32,836 bases of DNA, taken from the IMG/VR virus record IMGVR_UViG_3300030380_002187, positions 1 through 32,836 of that record. One strand, 5' to 3'. The translations under genes and the position numbers were made by a program. This DNA is from a virus. This document shows positions 5,707 to 12,728 of the stretch, piece after piece. How positions within the stretch are numbered: position 1 is the first letter of the stretch; each line of letters opens with the position of its first letter. The notes under the pieces are model-generated. The model was given only the letters and a program-made list of their open reading frames with translations, was not told the origin of the DNA and did not search any database.

Positions 5707-7157
5707 TGTTTAGATATAAAACACCACCATACGCCCACCAAGAAGAGGCACTTCGCAGGTCTTATGACAAGAAGAACTATGCCTATTTTATGGAAATGGG
5801 ATGCGGCAAGTCTAAGGTATTGATAGATAATATTGTATGGCTCTACGACATTGGTCGTATAGACACGGCTATTATTATTGCACCCAAGGGTGTGTATCGA
5901 AACTGGGAGCTCTCAGAAATACCAACACACATGCCTGATCACGTTGACTATACGGTGGACGTATGGAAACCAAGCCCCAAAAAAGCAGAAAAAGAAAAGC
6001 TTATGGAAGGGGCAACAGAAGAGAGAAAACGATTAAGAATACTCCTTATTAACGTAGAGGCTTTTGGGTCAACAACTAAGAAGCTAAGTTTATATCTGGC
6101 AAGTTACATAGATAATTGTAAGTTTATGTTGGCCGTGGATGAGAGCACCACCATAAAAAACCCGAAGGCAAAACGGACAAAGAACATTATACAATTTGGC
6201 AAGCAGGCAGGATACAAGCGCATACTGACAGGCTCTCCAGTAACAAAGTCACCTATGGATTTATATTCGCAATGTGAGTTTATGGATAAATCACTGCTGA
6301 ATCATGAAAGCTATTGGTCTTTTCAAGGTCGGTATGCCGTAACACGTACACAAAGAATGGGCAGTCATAGTTTTCAAATGATTGTAGGCTATAGAGGTCT
6401 AGAAGAACTATCGGAGAAGCTAGATAAGTTCTCGTTTCGTGTTACAAAAGACGAGGCTCTGGATTTGCCGGAAAAGATATACACAACACGAGGTGTATCT
6501 TTGACAGATGAACAACTCGAATACTATGTATCACTTAAAAACGTAGCAGTCGCATTGCTCGAGGGCGGTGATTTAGTATCAGCCCCCGCAGTTATGACAC
6601 AACTTCTGCGTCTGCAACAAGTGCTCTGTGGTCATGTGATGACGGACGATGGTGACTTGGTAGAGATACCATCGAGAAGAATAGATGCACTACTCGATAC
6701 GATAGAAGAGATGCAGGGCAAGATAATCATATGGTCGCGGTTCAGGTATGACATAAAGAAGATAGCTAAAGTTCTCAAAGACAAGTTTGGTGAGGGCTCT
6801 GCGGTTACATTCTTCGGTGACACAACCGACAACGAAAGACAGAACGCGATAGAGAGCTTTGAGAGAGGTGAGGCACGATTCTTTGTGGCAAACCCACAGA
6901 CCGCAGGTCGGGGTCTCACGTTGAATGCAGCAACGAATGTGATCTATTACTCAAATGATTTTAATCTCGAGACACGCATGCAGTCCGAGGACCGATGTCA
7001 TCGTATCGGTCAGCATAATAAGGTGTTGTATGTGGATCTTGTGTGCCGTGGTACGGTGGATGTGCACATTGTAAAGACATTACAAGGTAAGATTAAGATA
7101 TCTGCCGCAACATTAGGAGAGAAGGTCAAGGAGTGGCTAAGAATACCAACGAAATAA
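5706..7157 (+). CDS. SNF2-like SF2 DNA helicase/translocase
   Basis: 483 aa. Helicase motifs appear in order: a Q-like HQEEAL (11-16), Walker A MGCGKSK (31-37), DEST in the Walker B/DExx position (145-148), LTGSP (motif III, about 174-178), a second RecA domain with IIIWSRF and VTFFGD, then TAGRGLTLNAATNVI and the arginine-finger motif HRIGQ (432-436). This is the compact SNF2/DEAD-type helicase common in phage replication modules. It lacks extra domains, so it is the minimal two-RecA form. ATP-driven translocation on duplex DNA, perhaps fork or origin remodelling, is the likely role. It is coupled to the upstream 59-aa gene (TAATG) and starts the replication block. Confidence 0.88.
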   Translation: MFRYKTPPYAHQEEALRRSYDKKNYAYFMEMGCGKSKVLIDNIVWLYDIGRIDTAIIIAPKGVYRNWELSEIPTHMPDHVDYTVDVWKPSPKKAEKEKLMEGATEERKRLRILLINVEAFGSTTKKLSLYLASYIDNCKFMLAVDESTTIKNPKAKRTKNIIQFGKQAGYKRILTGSPVTKSPMDLYSQCEFMDKSLLNHESYWSFQGRYAVTRTQRMGSHSFQMIVGYRGLEELSEKLDKFSFRVTKDEALDLPEKIYTTRGVSLTDEQLEYYVSLKNVAVALLEGGDLVSAPAVMTQLLRLQQVLCGHVMTDDGDLVEIPSRRIDALLDTIEEMQGKIIIWSRFRYDIKKIAKVLKDKFGEGSAVTFFGDTTDNERQNAIESFERGEARFFVANPQTAGRGLTLNAATNVIYYSNDFNLETRMQSEDRCHRIGQHNKVLYVDLVCRGTVDVHIVKTLQGKIKISAATLGEKVKEWLRIPTK

Positions 7158-7171
7158 TATTATTTATTGGG

Positions 7172-7201
7172 TTGACATAAACTTATCACTGCTTATATAA
7201 C
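7172..7201 (+). promoter_or_regulatory. Candidate sigma70-type promoter in the middle of the replication block
   Basis: A perfect TTGACA (7172-7177) is followed by TATATAAC, giving a -10 of TATATA (7194-7199, 16-bp spacer) or TATAAC (7196-7201, 18-bp spacer). It lies in an 80-bp gap after the helicase, ahead of the 57-aa gene, and could drive the SSB-primase-polymerase genes independently. It is the strongest promoter-like match in the window. Confidence 0.6.
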
Positions 7202-7237
7202 AAAACTAGAGATTTTAAATTATTACAGGAGATTTGA

Positions 7238-7411
7238 TTGGATATTACGAAGTTTAAATCAGTAGCCATTTATGTGGAGACTCATGGAAAAGTAAAAGAG
7301 CTTGCCTATCAGGGTAGAAGGAGCGTTCCTAAACAAATGGAACTACTCATAGACAAAGCTTGGGAAGAACATTTGGCAAGCAAGAAGCTTGACGGTGTGA
7401 AGAAAAAGTAG
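7238..7411 (+). CDS. 57-aa small protein (unknown), TTG start
   Basis: TTG 7238 lies 6 nt after AGGAG (7227-7231); the frame is open to TAG 7409-7411. It begins MDITKFKSVAIYVETHGK and continues with RRSVPKQMELLIDKAWEE. The pattern of a short strand followed by a helix with SVPKQMELLI recalls small DNA-binding or antitoxin-like proteins, but this is only a resemblance. It is the first gene after the promoter at 7172-7201. Confidence 0.6.
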   Translation: MDITKFKSVAIYVETHGKVKELAYQGRRSVPKQMELLIDKAWEEHLASKKLDGVKKK

Positions 7412-7471
7412 GACACTACTAAACCACCCGAAGGGGTAAAACTTTATTTTATATTTAAAGAAGGAGAAAGC

Positions 7472-8041
7472 ATGAGTGATTATGATCTATTCACACATAT
7501 AGAAGAAAAGATTGATGCAAGTAAGTTTGACGAAGTATCTACAGAAGGTGTTTCGGATCTATCTACACTTGTACGCAGGAAACTACAGATTGACAAAGAC
7601 ATTGAGGATGCAGAACAACACCTTAAAAATCTAAAGTTTCAGGCAACTAAGATTTCCACAGAAGATATTCCTGCTCTTATGCAACAGATGGGTGCCAATA
7701 AACTAGGGGTCGATGACCATGAGGTTAAGATAGTTCCCTTTGTTCATGCACGCATAAGTGAAGAGAACAAGGACAAGGCTCACGGATTTATCAGGTCAGT
7801 GGGCGAAGGAGATATCATCAAGAACGAAGTGACTGTTAATTTTTCTGCGGGTCAGGACAATGAAGCAGGTGCGTTTGTGGATGAACTTAGAAGTCAGGGT
7901 AAAGATCCAAACCAAAAAACATATGTACATCATTCCAAGTTGAAAGCATGGGTTAAAGATAGGATCTCTAAAGGTGAATCAATAGACATGGATCTATTTT
8001 CAGTGTTCACAGGTAACGAAGCAAAGATTGTAAGAAAATAA
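7472..8041 (+). CDS. Phage replication-module protein with coiled coil (unknown)
   Basis: 189 aa. Residues about 30-65 are strongly helical and coiled-coil-like (LVRRKLQIDKDIEDAEQHL), followed by a mixed beta segment (VKIVPFVHARI). I have seen this type of protein directly before an SSB-like gene in phage replication clusters, without an assigned function. AAGGAG precedes the ATG. 12 bp separate it from the next gene, so the two are co-translated. A role as DNA-binding or scaffold partner is inference. Confidence 0.7.
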   Translation: MSDYDLFTHIEEKIDASKFDEVSTEGVSDLSTLVRRKLQIDKDIEDAEQHLKNLKFQATKISTEDIPALMQQMGANKLGVDDHEVKIVPFVHARISEENKDKAHGFIRSVGEGDIIKNEVTVNFSAGQDNEAGAFVDELRSQGKDPNQKTYVHHSKLKAWVKDRISKGESIDMDLFSVFTGNEAKIVRK

Positions 8042-8053
8042 TAGGAGGACAAT

Positions 8054-8854
8054 ATGTCAACAAAACAAGCAGTAGCAGAAAAGCAAAACACAGCAATAGC
8101 TAATATTATGGATACCCTCGAGGAACATGCAGGGGCAGGTATGGACTCTATTGGAACGGAGGATATGCAGATACCATTCTTGCGTATCTTGCAACCACTT
8201 AGCCCACAACTTCTAAAGACAGACCCGAAATATATCAAAGGTGCATCAGCAGGAGACTTATTTAATACGGTTACAGGTCAGGTGTGGGACCCAGAGGAAG
8301 GGGTTACTGTGATACCGTGTGGGTATACAACTAAGTATCTCGAGTTTTCTTTCAGAGAAGAAGGCGGTGGATTTGTTCAAGAATTGAACCCAACCAATCC
8401 AGACATTCAGAAGGTAGAACGTGTTGGCTCGTCTGAAAAGTTACCCTCTGGCAACGAGCTCGTGCGTACTGCACAACACTTGGTCATGATCGTGGACGAG
8501 GACGGTGGTACACAAAGTGCTGTGTGTGACATGAAAAAGACACAATTGAAAGTGTCAAGACGTTGGAATACCCAGATGCGTATGTTGCAGTATAAGGGCA
8601 AGAACGGTCCCTTCAATCCACCGATGTGGGCAACAATATGGAAACTAAAAACAATTCAGGAGTCCAATGACAAGGGCTCGTGGTTCAACTTCGATGTATC
8701 CAAGATGGAGCCTACCGATGTGCCTGCCTCTGCTATCGATGCGGCCAAGGCATTCTTTGATAGTTTCAAAAAAGGTGAAATCAAAACATCAGGTGTAAGC
8801 TCAGATGAAATAGATAACTCTCCGCAATCTACAGTCGATGACTTACCCTTCTAA
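8054..8854 (+). CDS. ssDNA-binding-like protein (SSB-type acidic C-terminal tail)
   Basis: 266 aa. The last residues, DEIDNSPQSTVDDLPF, form the acidic disordered tail ending in DDLPF that is typical of single-stranded DNA-binding proteins, which use it to recruit polymerase, helicase and primase. The body (QIPFLRILQPLSPQL near 42-56, RRWNTQMRM, PPMWATIWKL) is rich in aromatic and basic residues. It does not match bacterial SSB, so it is a phage-specific type. AGGAGG sits directly before the ATG. The gene stands between the coiled-coil protein and the primase, as expected for a replisome SSB. The assignment rests mainly on the tail and context. Confidence 0.65.
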   Translation: MSTKQAVAEKQNTAIANIMDTLEEHAGAGMDSIGTEDMQIPFLRILQPLSPQLLKTDPKYIKGASAGDLFNTVTGQVWDPEEGVTVIPCGYTTKYLEFSFREEGGGFVQELNPTNPDIQKVERVGSSEKLPSGNELVRTAQHLVMIVDEDGGTQSAVCDMKKTQLKVSRRWNTQMRMLQYKGKNGPFNPPMWATIWKLKTIQESNDKGSWFNFDVSKMEPTDVPASAIDAAKAFFDSFKKGEIKTSGVSSDEIDNSPQSTVDDLPF

Positions 8855-8858
8855 AATT

Positions 8859-8994
8859 TGGTGAAGCAATGTTGACGGGAGTCGGAGGTCCCCGAAAAAG
8901 GTTATGAGAGTGCTTCATCATTGTAGGTGTATTCAATTGGCGTTTTATCCACCTACAGTTCCTTTCTCTTTCATAGCTAACCTCCACCAACATT
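8859..8994 (+). ncRNA. Candidate structured RNA or leader/origin element upstream of the primase
   Basis: The 152-bp gap between the SSB-like gene and the primase holds several mutually consistent helices. (A) 8859-8868 pairs with 8911-8920 (10 bp, one G-U). (B) 8921-8929 pairs with 8950-8958 (9 bp, one G-U, 20-nt loop). (C) A long-range set: 8868-8874 with 8988-8994 (7 bp), 8884-8889 with 8980-8985 (6 bp), and 8903-8910 with 8966-8975 (8 bp with a 2-nt bulge). A and C cross, so the RNA is either pseudoknotted or switches between two folds. C ends close to the primase ribosome-binding site (GGAGAG 8996-9001). A near-match DnaA box (TTATCCACC, 8945-8953) lies in the loop of B. I know no named family that fits. 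Confidence 0.4.
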
Positions 8995-9006
8995 CGGAGA
9001 GAATAT

Positions 9007-10536
9007 ATGGATCAGACGCAACGGTTCATGGCGGCTTTCAAAGGGTTTGAATACGCACATGGACAGACAAAAATACAAGAAGAAAGAGTGGCCGGAAAGC
9101 AAAAGGCTAACTCTAGAATTATTCGAGAGCCTCTTACAGAAGAGCTCGTAGAGTCTCACCTAAAAGGTATCCTTGGTGTAGGATCTATTCCCATAAATGA
9201 GAACAACAAATGTAACTTCGGTGCACTGGATATTGACACCTATCCATTAGACTTAGTAGCCTTAGATAAGAAGCTACGGGCCGCAAAGGTTCCGTGTATC
9301 GTGTGCCGTTCTAAGTCAGGCGGTGCTCACATATTCTTCTTCTTTACAGAAGAGATACTGGCAGGAGAGTTCCGTGACAAGGCATCTGAGATTGCGTCAT
9401 ATCTTGGATTTGGAGGGTGCGAAATATTTCCCAAGCAAGAACAGGTGCTTGTTGAGCGTGGTGATGTTGGGAACTTTATTAACCTTCCATACTTTGACTC
9501 GGAACAAACCATGCGGTACGCGGTCAAAGAGAACGGCAAGAACGCGAAGCTAACAGAGTTTCTCACACTGGTTAAAAAACGCAGTGTTCCACCAAAAGAT
9601 TTTTTAAATATTAGTTTAGGTGGTCAATCAAACATGTTTAAAGACTGGCCTCCGTGTTTGCGTGTGATGATGGAGCAGGGCATACCAGAGGGCACCCGAA
9701 ACACAACGATGTTTAACGTGGCTATCTTATGCAAGATGATGGATCCAGATAACTGGAAGTCGAATCATGAAAAGATTAACACGCAGTATTGTCAGCCACC
9801 ACTGCCTGCCTCTGACATTGTTACGATCCAGAACCAGATGGACAAGAAAGAATATTTTTACACATGTGATCAAGAGCCAATGAAGTCTTTCTGCAACAAG
9901 ACGTTATGCAAAACTTTAAAGTATGGTGTTGGCAATCAAAAGGTAACGATGGATTTAGCAGGCCTATCTGTTGTGATGTCAGAACCAAGGCTTTGGTTCA
10001 TGGATGTAAATGGCAGGAGGCTAGAGCTAACAACAGAAGAACTACAAATGCCTGTCAGATTTCAAAGAGCCTGCATGGAGCAGTTAAGTTTTATGCCAGA
10101 TGCATTCAAGGCAAATGACTGGCAGATTCTTGTTAATGGTTTGATGGAGAATCTAAACGAGATTGAAGTGCCAGATGAGCTTACATTCAAAGGACAGTTC
10201 TTTGAGCACATGGAGGCATACTGCACTGGCAGAATACAGGCGCAGAGTGCAGAAGAGATTATTCTTGGCAAGCCGTACACGAGAGAGGGATATACTTTTT
10301 TTAGATTGGATTCCCTCATGGGGTTCTTGAGACAACGTAAGTTTGATGATTACTCGAGGGCACAAGTTCAAGAACGATTGAAGGAAATGAATGGAGGTCA
10401 AGAGGCCAATGGAGGTAAAAATTTTAGAACATCTAAAGGGGAATGGAAAACCATTCGTGTGTGGTGGATACCAGAATTTACACAGGAAGTAGAAGTGCCT
10501 GATGTTGAGATAGAAAAGACGGAGGTGCCCTTCTAA
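9007..10536 (+). CDS. AEP-family DNA primase
   Basis: 509 aa. The N-terminal domain shows the archaeo-eukaryotic primase (AEP) signature: ALDID with catalytic D75 and D77, CRSKSGGAHIFFF with SGGAH at 104-108, then EIFPKQEQ and GNFINLPYF as in TOTE-type and related phage AEPs. A downstream helical region (about 220-290) looks PriCT-like, and SFCNKTLCKTLKYG supplies Cys residues for a small metal site. The ~200-residue C-terminus ends in an acidic tail and the final residues EVPF. It would make primers, or prime and extend, at the fork. The gene follows the structured 8855-9006 gap and overlaps the SF1 helicase start by one base (TAATG). The Shine-Dalgarno is GGAGAG. Confidence 0.85.
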   Translation: MDQTQRFMAAFKGFEYAHGQTKIQEERVAGKQKANSRIIREPLTEELVESHLKGILGVGSIPINENNKCNFGALDIDTYPLDLVALDKKLRAAKVPCIVCRSKSGGAHIFFFFTEEILAGEFRDKASEIASYLGFGGCEIFPKQEQVLVERGDVGNFINLPYFDSEQTMRYAVKENGKNAKLTEFLTLVKKRSVPPKDFLNISLGGQSNMFKDWPPCLRVMMEQGIPEGTRNTTMFNVAILCKMMDPDNWKSNHEKINTQYCQPPLPASDIVTIQNQMDKKEYFYTCDQEPMKSFCNKTLCKTLKYGVGNQKVTMDLAGLSVVMSEPRLWFMDVNGRRLELTTEELQMPVRFQRACMEQLSFMPDAFKANDWQILVNGLMENLNEIEVPDELTFKGQFFEHMEAYCTGRIQAQSAEEIILGKPYTREGYTFFRLDSLMGFLRQRKFDDYSRAQVQERLKEMNGGQEANGGKNFRTSKGEWKTIRVWWIPEFTQEVEVPDVEIEKTEVPF

Positions 10537-12050
10537 TGCAGACAACAATCTTTGGTCCTCCAGGAACAGGCAAAACAACAACGCTAATTAATATTGTCAA
10601 AAAAGAAATACAAAGAGGCACCCCTTTGGATAAGATTGCCTTTGTTTCTTTTAGTCGTAAGGCCGCTGACGAAGCAAAGCAAAGAGCCGTGCAAGAATTA
10701 AACGTGAACCCAGATAACCTGACTTGGTTTAGAACACTGCATTCTCTAGCTTTTCAATATCAGGGCATGAGTACAAAAGATGTGATGAAAGCATCTGATT
10801 ATCGAGAGCTTGGAAGATTAGTCGGGTTAGACTTTAGCACAAACTCTTATTTAACAATGGCTGATGGTGGTTTGTTTGCACAGGGCAAAGGGGGTGATGC
10901 ATATCTGGGTATGATTCAGATAGCCAGAGTTCGTGGTTGGAGTTTAGAAAAAGAGTTTAATTATACGGCTGATTACAGAATGCATTTTCAGCAGGCACGG
11001 ATCGTGGATAATGCACTGAGAGCATACAAAAAAGAAGCAGATAAAAAAGATTTCGTAGACATGATTGAGGACTTTGTCGAGGACGGTGAGGGGCCTTCAT
11101 TTGATGTTCTGATAGTTGATGAGGCACAAGACCTAGCACCACTCCAGTGGCGCATGGTGCGCGAAATACTGGCACCTAATTCTAAGCGTGTCTACTATGC
11201 TGGAGATGATGATCAGTGCATCTATACATGGATGGGTGTGAACGTAAAAGATTTCTTAAGAGCGTCTGAAGAAAAGCAGATACTGACGCAGTCGTATCGT
11301 GTGCCACAGCAAGTGCATGACATAGCGGCATCGATTGTAAATCGTATTGACATTCGTCAGGACAAGCAATGGAACCCCGCATCACATACAGGCACAGTGG
11401 TATGGCACCGTGATGTGCGAGATGTAGATTTAGATGAGGGTCAGTGGTTAGTGCTTGCTCGAACTAATTACATAGCAAACAACATCGCTCGAGATTTACG
11501 CGAAGACGGCTATGTCTTTTACAGAGAGGGCTCGGGTTGGTCTATCTCCCCGAACATATTGCAATCAATAGAGACTTGGTTGTTGTTATGCAAAGGCTCT
11601 GAGATATCGACTGAGAAATTGTGGCAATTTTGTGACCAACTTAGAAAGGGCTTTCTTACTAGATCTGCAAAAAGCAGGCTCAAGAAGATGGAAGAGGGCG
11701 AAACTTTTAATCTGGGTCGATTAATAAACGAGTTTGAGTTGCAGGCATCCGAGCAAACCAAATGGTACGACATAATAAATGTATCAGAGACAGAGGAGAT
11801 TTATATATCATCCGCTCGAAGGAGGAACGAGAAGATCCTAACAGGTACACCGAGAATAAAGATATCAACCATACACAAAGCCAAGGGAGGAGAGGCAGAC
11901 AATGTATTATTAATTTTAGACTCATCAAGAGCAGCGTGTAAATCAAGGGACCACGATGCTGAGAAAAGAACTTTTTATGTTGGCGTAACCAGAGCCAAGA
12001 AAGAATTACATTTAGTAGAAGCAAAATCAGAATGGGGATTTTACATATGA
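10536..12050 (+). CDS. SF1 DNA helicase (UvrD/Rep-like)
   Basis: 504 aa. Motifs in order: Walker A GPPGTGKTT (7-15), motif Ia (FVSFSRKAADEA), Walker B DEAQD (195-199), motif III GDDDQCIYTWMG (223-234), motif IV region SYRVPQQVHDIA, motif V STIHKAKGGEADNV, and motif VI FYVGVTRAKKELHLV near the end. This is the full UvrD/Rep set with short insertions, close to half of UvrD's length. It would unwind DNA 3' to 5' during replication or recombination. It overlaps the primase by TAATG and the next gene by ATGA, so the replisome genes are translated as one set. Confidence 0.88.
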   Translation: MQTTIFGPPGTGKTTTLINIVKKEIQRGTPLDKIAFVSFSRKAADEAKQRAVQELNVNPDNLTWFRTLHSLAFQYQGMSTKDVMKASDYRELGRLVGLDFSTNSYLTMADGGLFAQGKGGDAYLGMIQIARVRGWSLEKEFNYTADYRMHFQQARIVDNALRAYKKEADKKDFVDMIEDFVEDGEGPSFDVLIVDEAQDLAPLQWRMVREILAPNSKRVYYAGDDDQCIYTWMGVNVKDFLRASEEKQILTQSYRVPQQVHDIAASIVNRIDIRQDKQWNPASHTGTVVWHRDVRDVDLDEGQWLVLARTNYIANNIARDLREDGYVFYREGSGWSISPNILQSIETWLLLCKGSEISTEKLWQFCDQLRKGFLTRSAKSRLKKMEEGETFNLGRLINEFELQASEQTKWYDIINVSETEEIYISSARRRNEKILTGTPRIKISTIHKAKGGEADNVLLILDSSRAACKSRDHDAEKRTFYVGVTRAKKELHLVEAKSEWGFYI

Positions 12051-12499
12051 AAAAAATAAATAAACTACAGAAGATTAAACGCTTGTTAAAAAAGCACCCA
12101 GAAAAGAGCAACAAAGAAATAGGTGCTATGACAAAAGCTAATCCAAACTATGTAGCTAAGATAAGAAGAAATGAAAAACAACCTGTGTTTAATAATGAAG
12201 CTAGAGTAATAATGGGCAAGCCAAGACCTAAGAACAGGGTTTGGTTTTTAAACGAAGCTGAACTTTTAATTAACGGACCAAGGGCAAATGATTATGGAGA
12301 GTCCCAGATAAACCATGAGCGTATTGCAAAAATGTGGACTATAATTTGTAAGACGGATATAACTCCAGAACAGGTTATTGCTTGTATGATAGCAGTTAAA
12401 CTGGCTAGATTATCAGAAGACATATCTAAGAGTGATTCTTGGGTAGACATAATTGGATATGCCGCTTTAGGTGGAGAAATGGTAAATGTTAAAAGCTGA
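12047..12499 (+). CDS. DUF6378-like protein with an N-terminal HTH-like segment
   Basis: 150 aa from ATG 12047, which overlaps the helicase stop (ATGA). An upstream in-frame ATG (12032) is rejected for that reason. The N-terminus is basic and HTH-like (IKRLLKKHPEKSNKEIGAM, then NPNYVAKIRRNEK). Residues about 70-148 match, from memory, the phage DUF6378 domain (AELLINGPRANDYG, then CMIAVKLARLSEDI and SWVDIIGYAALGG), related in style to MazG-like helical proteins. Function unknown; the domain pair suggests DNA or nucleotide handling (inference). Confidence 0.65.
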   Translation: MKKINKLQKIKRLLKKHPEKSNKEIGAMTKANPNYVAKIRRNEKQPVFNNEARVIMGKPRPKNRVWFLNEAELLINGPRANDYGESQINHERIAKMWTIICKTDITPEQVIACMIAVKLARLSEDISKSDSWVDIIGYAALGGEMVNVKS

Positions 12500-12728
12500 T
12501 GGGTTTGATAAAGCAGTGATTGGCAGGGCTCTAAACCCTGTCAATCGTGAAGACGTTATTGTATATGATGCGTATCTTTGTATGAAAATTCTTGTAGAAA
12601 GAGACGGCATGACAGAAGATGATGCAATAGAGTACCTAGAATTTAATACGATAGGTGCTTTTGTAGGGGAATCTACTCCTATATTTTTATGGAGGATGTC
12701 TCTTGAAGAAGTCGAAGCATCAATTTGA
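12486..12728 (+). CDS. Conserved small phage protein
   Basis: 80 aa. The pattern DGFDKAVIGRAL, then VIVYDAYLCMKILVERDGM, DDAIEYLEFNTIGAFVGE and TPIFL is one I recognise as widely conserved in tailed phages with no known function. It overlaps the upstream gene by 14 bp and the polymerase start by 26 bp. This close coupling to PolA suggests a replication accessory role, which is unproven. Confidence 0.75.
   Translation: MLKADGFDKAVIGRALNPVNREDVIVYDAYLCMKILVERDGMTEDDAIEYLEFNTIGAFVGESTPIFLWRMSLEEVEASI

Noticed and set aside
7238-7411. Toxin-antitoxin antitoxin assignment for the 57-aa protein
   Set aside because: The resemblance is limited to a short helix pattern and there is no toxin partner next to it, so no function was assigned.
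7421-7445. Short hairpin ACCC/GGGT with a 4-nt loop before the 7472 gene
   Set aside because: Only 4 bp with no T run on the + strand. It is too weak to call a terminator, and transcription must pass through it.
8855-9006. tRNA or tmRNA gene in the structured gap
   Set aside because: No T-arm (GGTTCRA) or acceptor/CCA arrangement was found and the helices do not form a cloverleaf.
9323-9566. Overlapping 76- and 79-codon frames inside the primase gene
   Set aside because: Both are shadows within the conserved AEP catalytic region.
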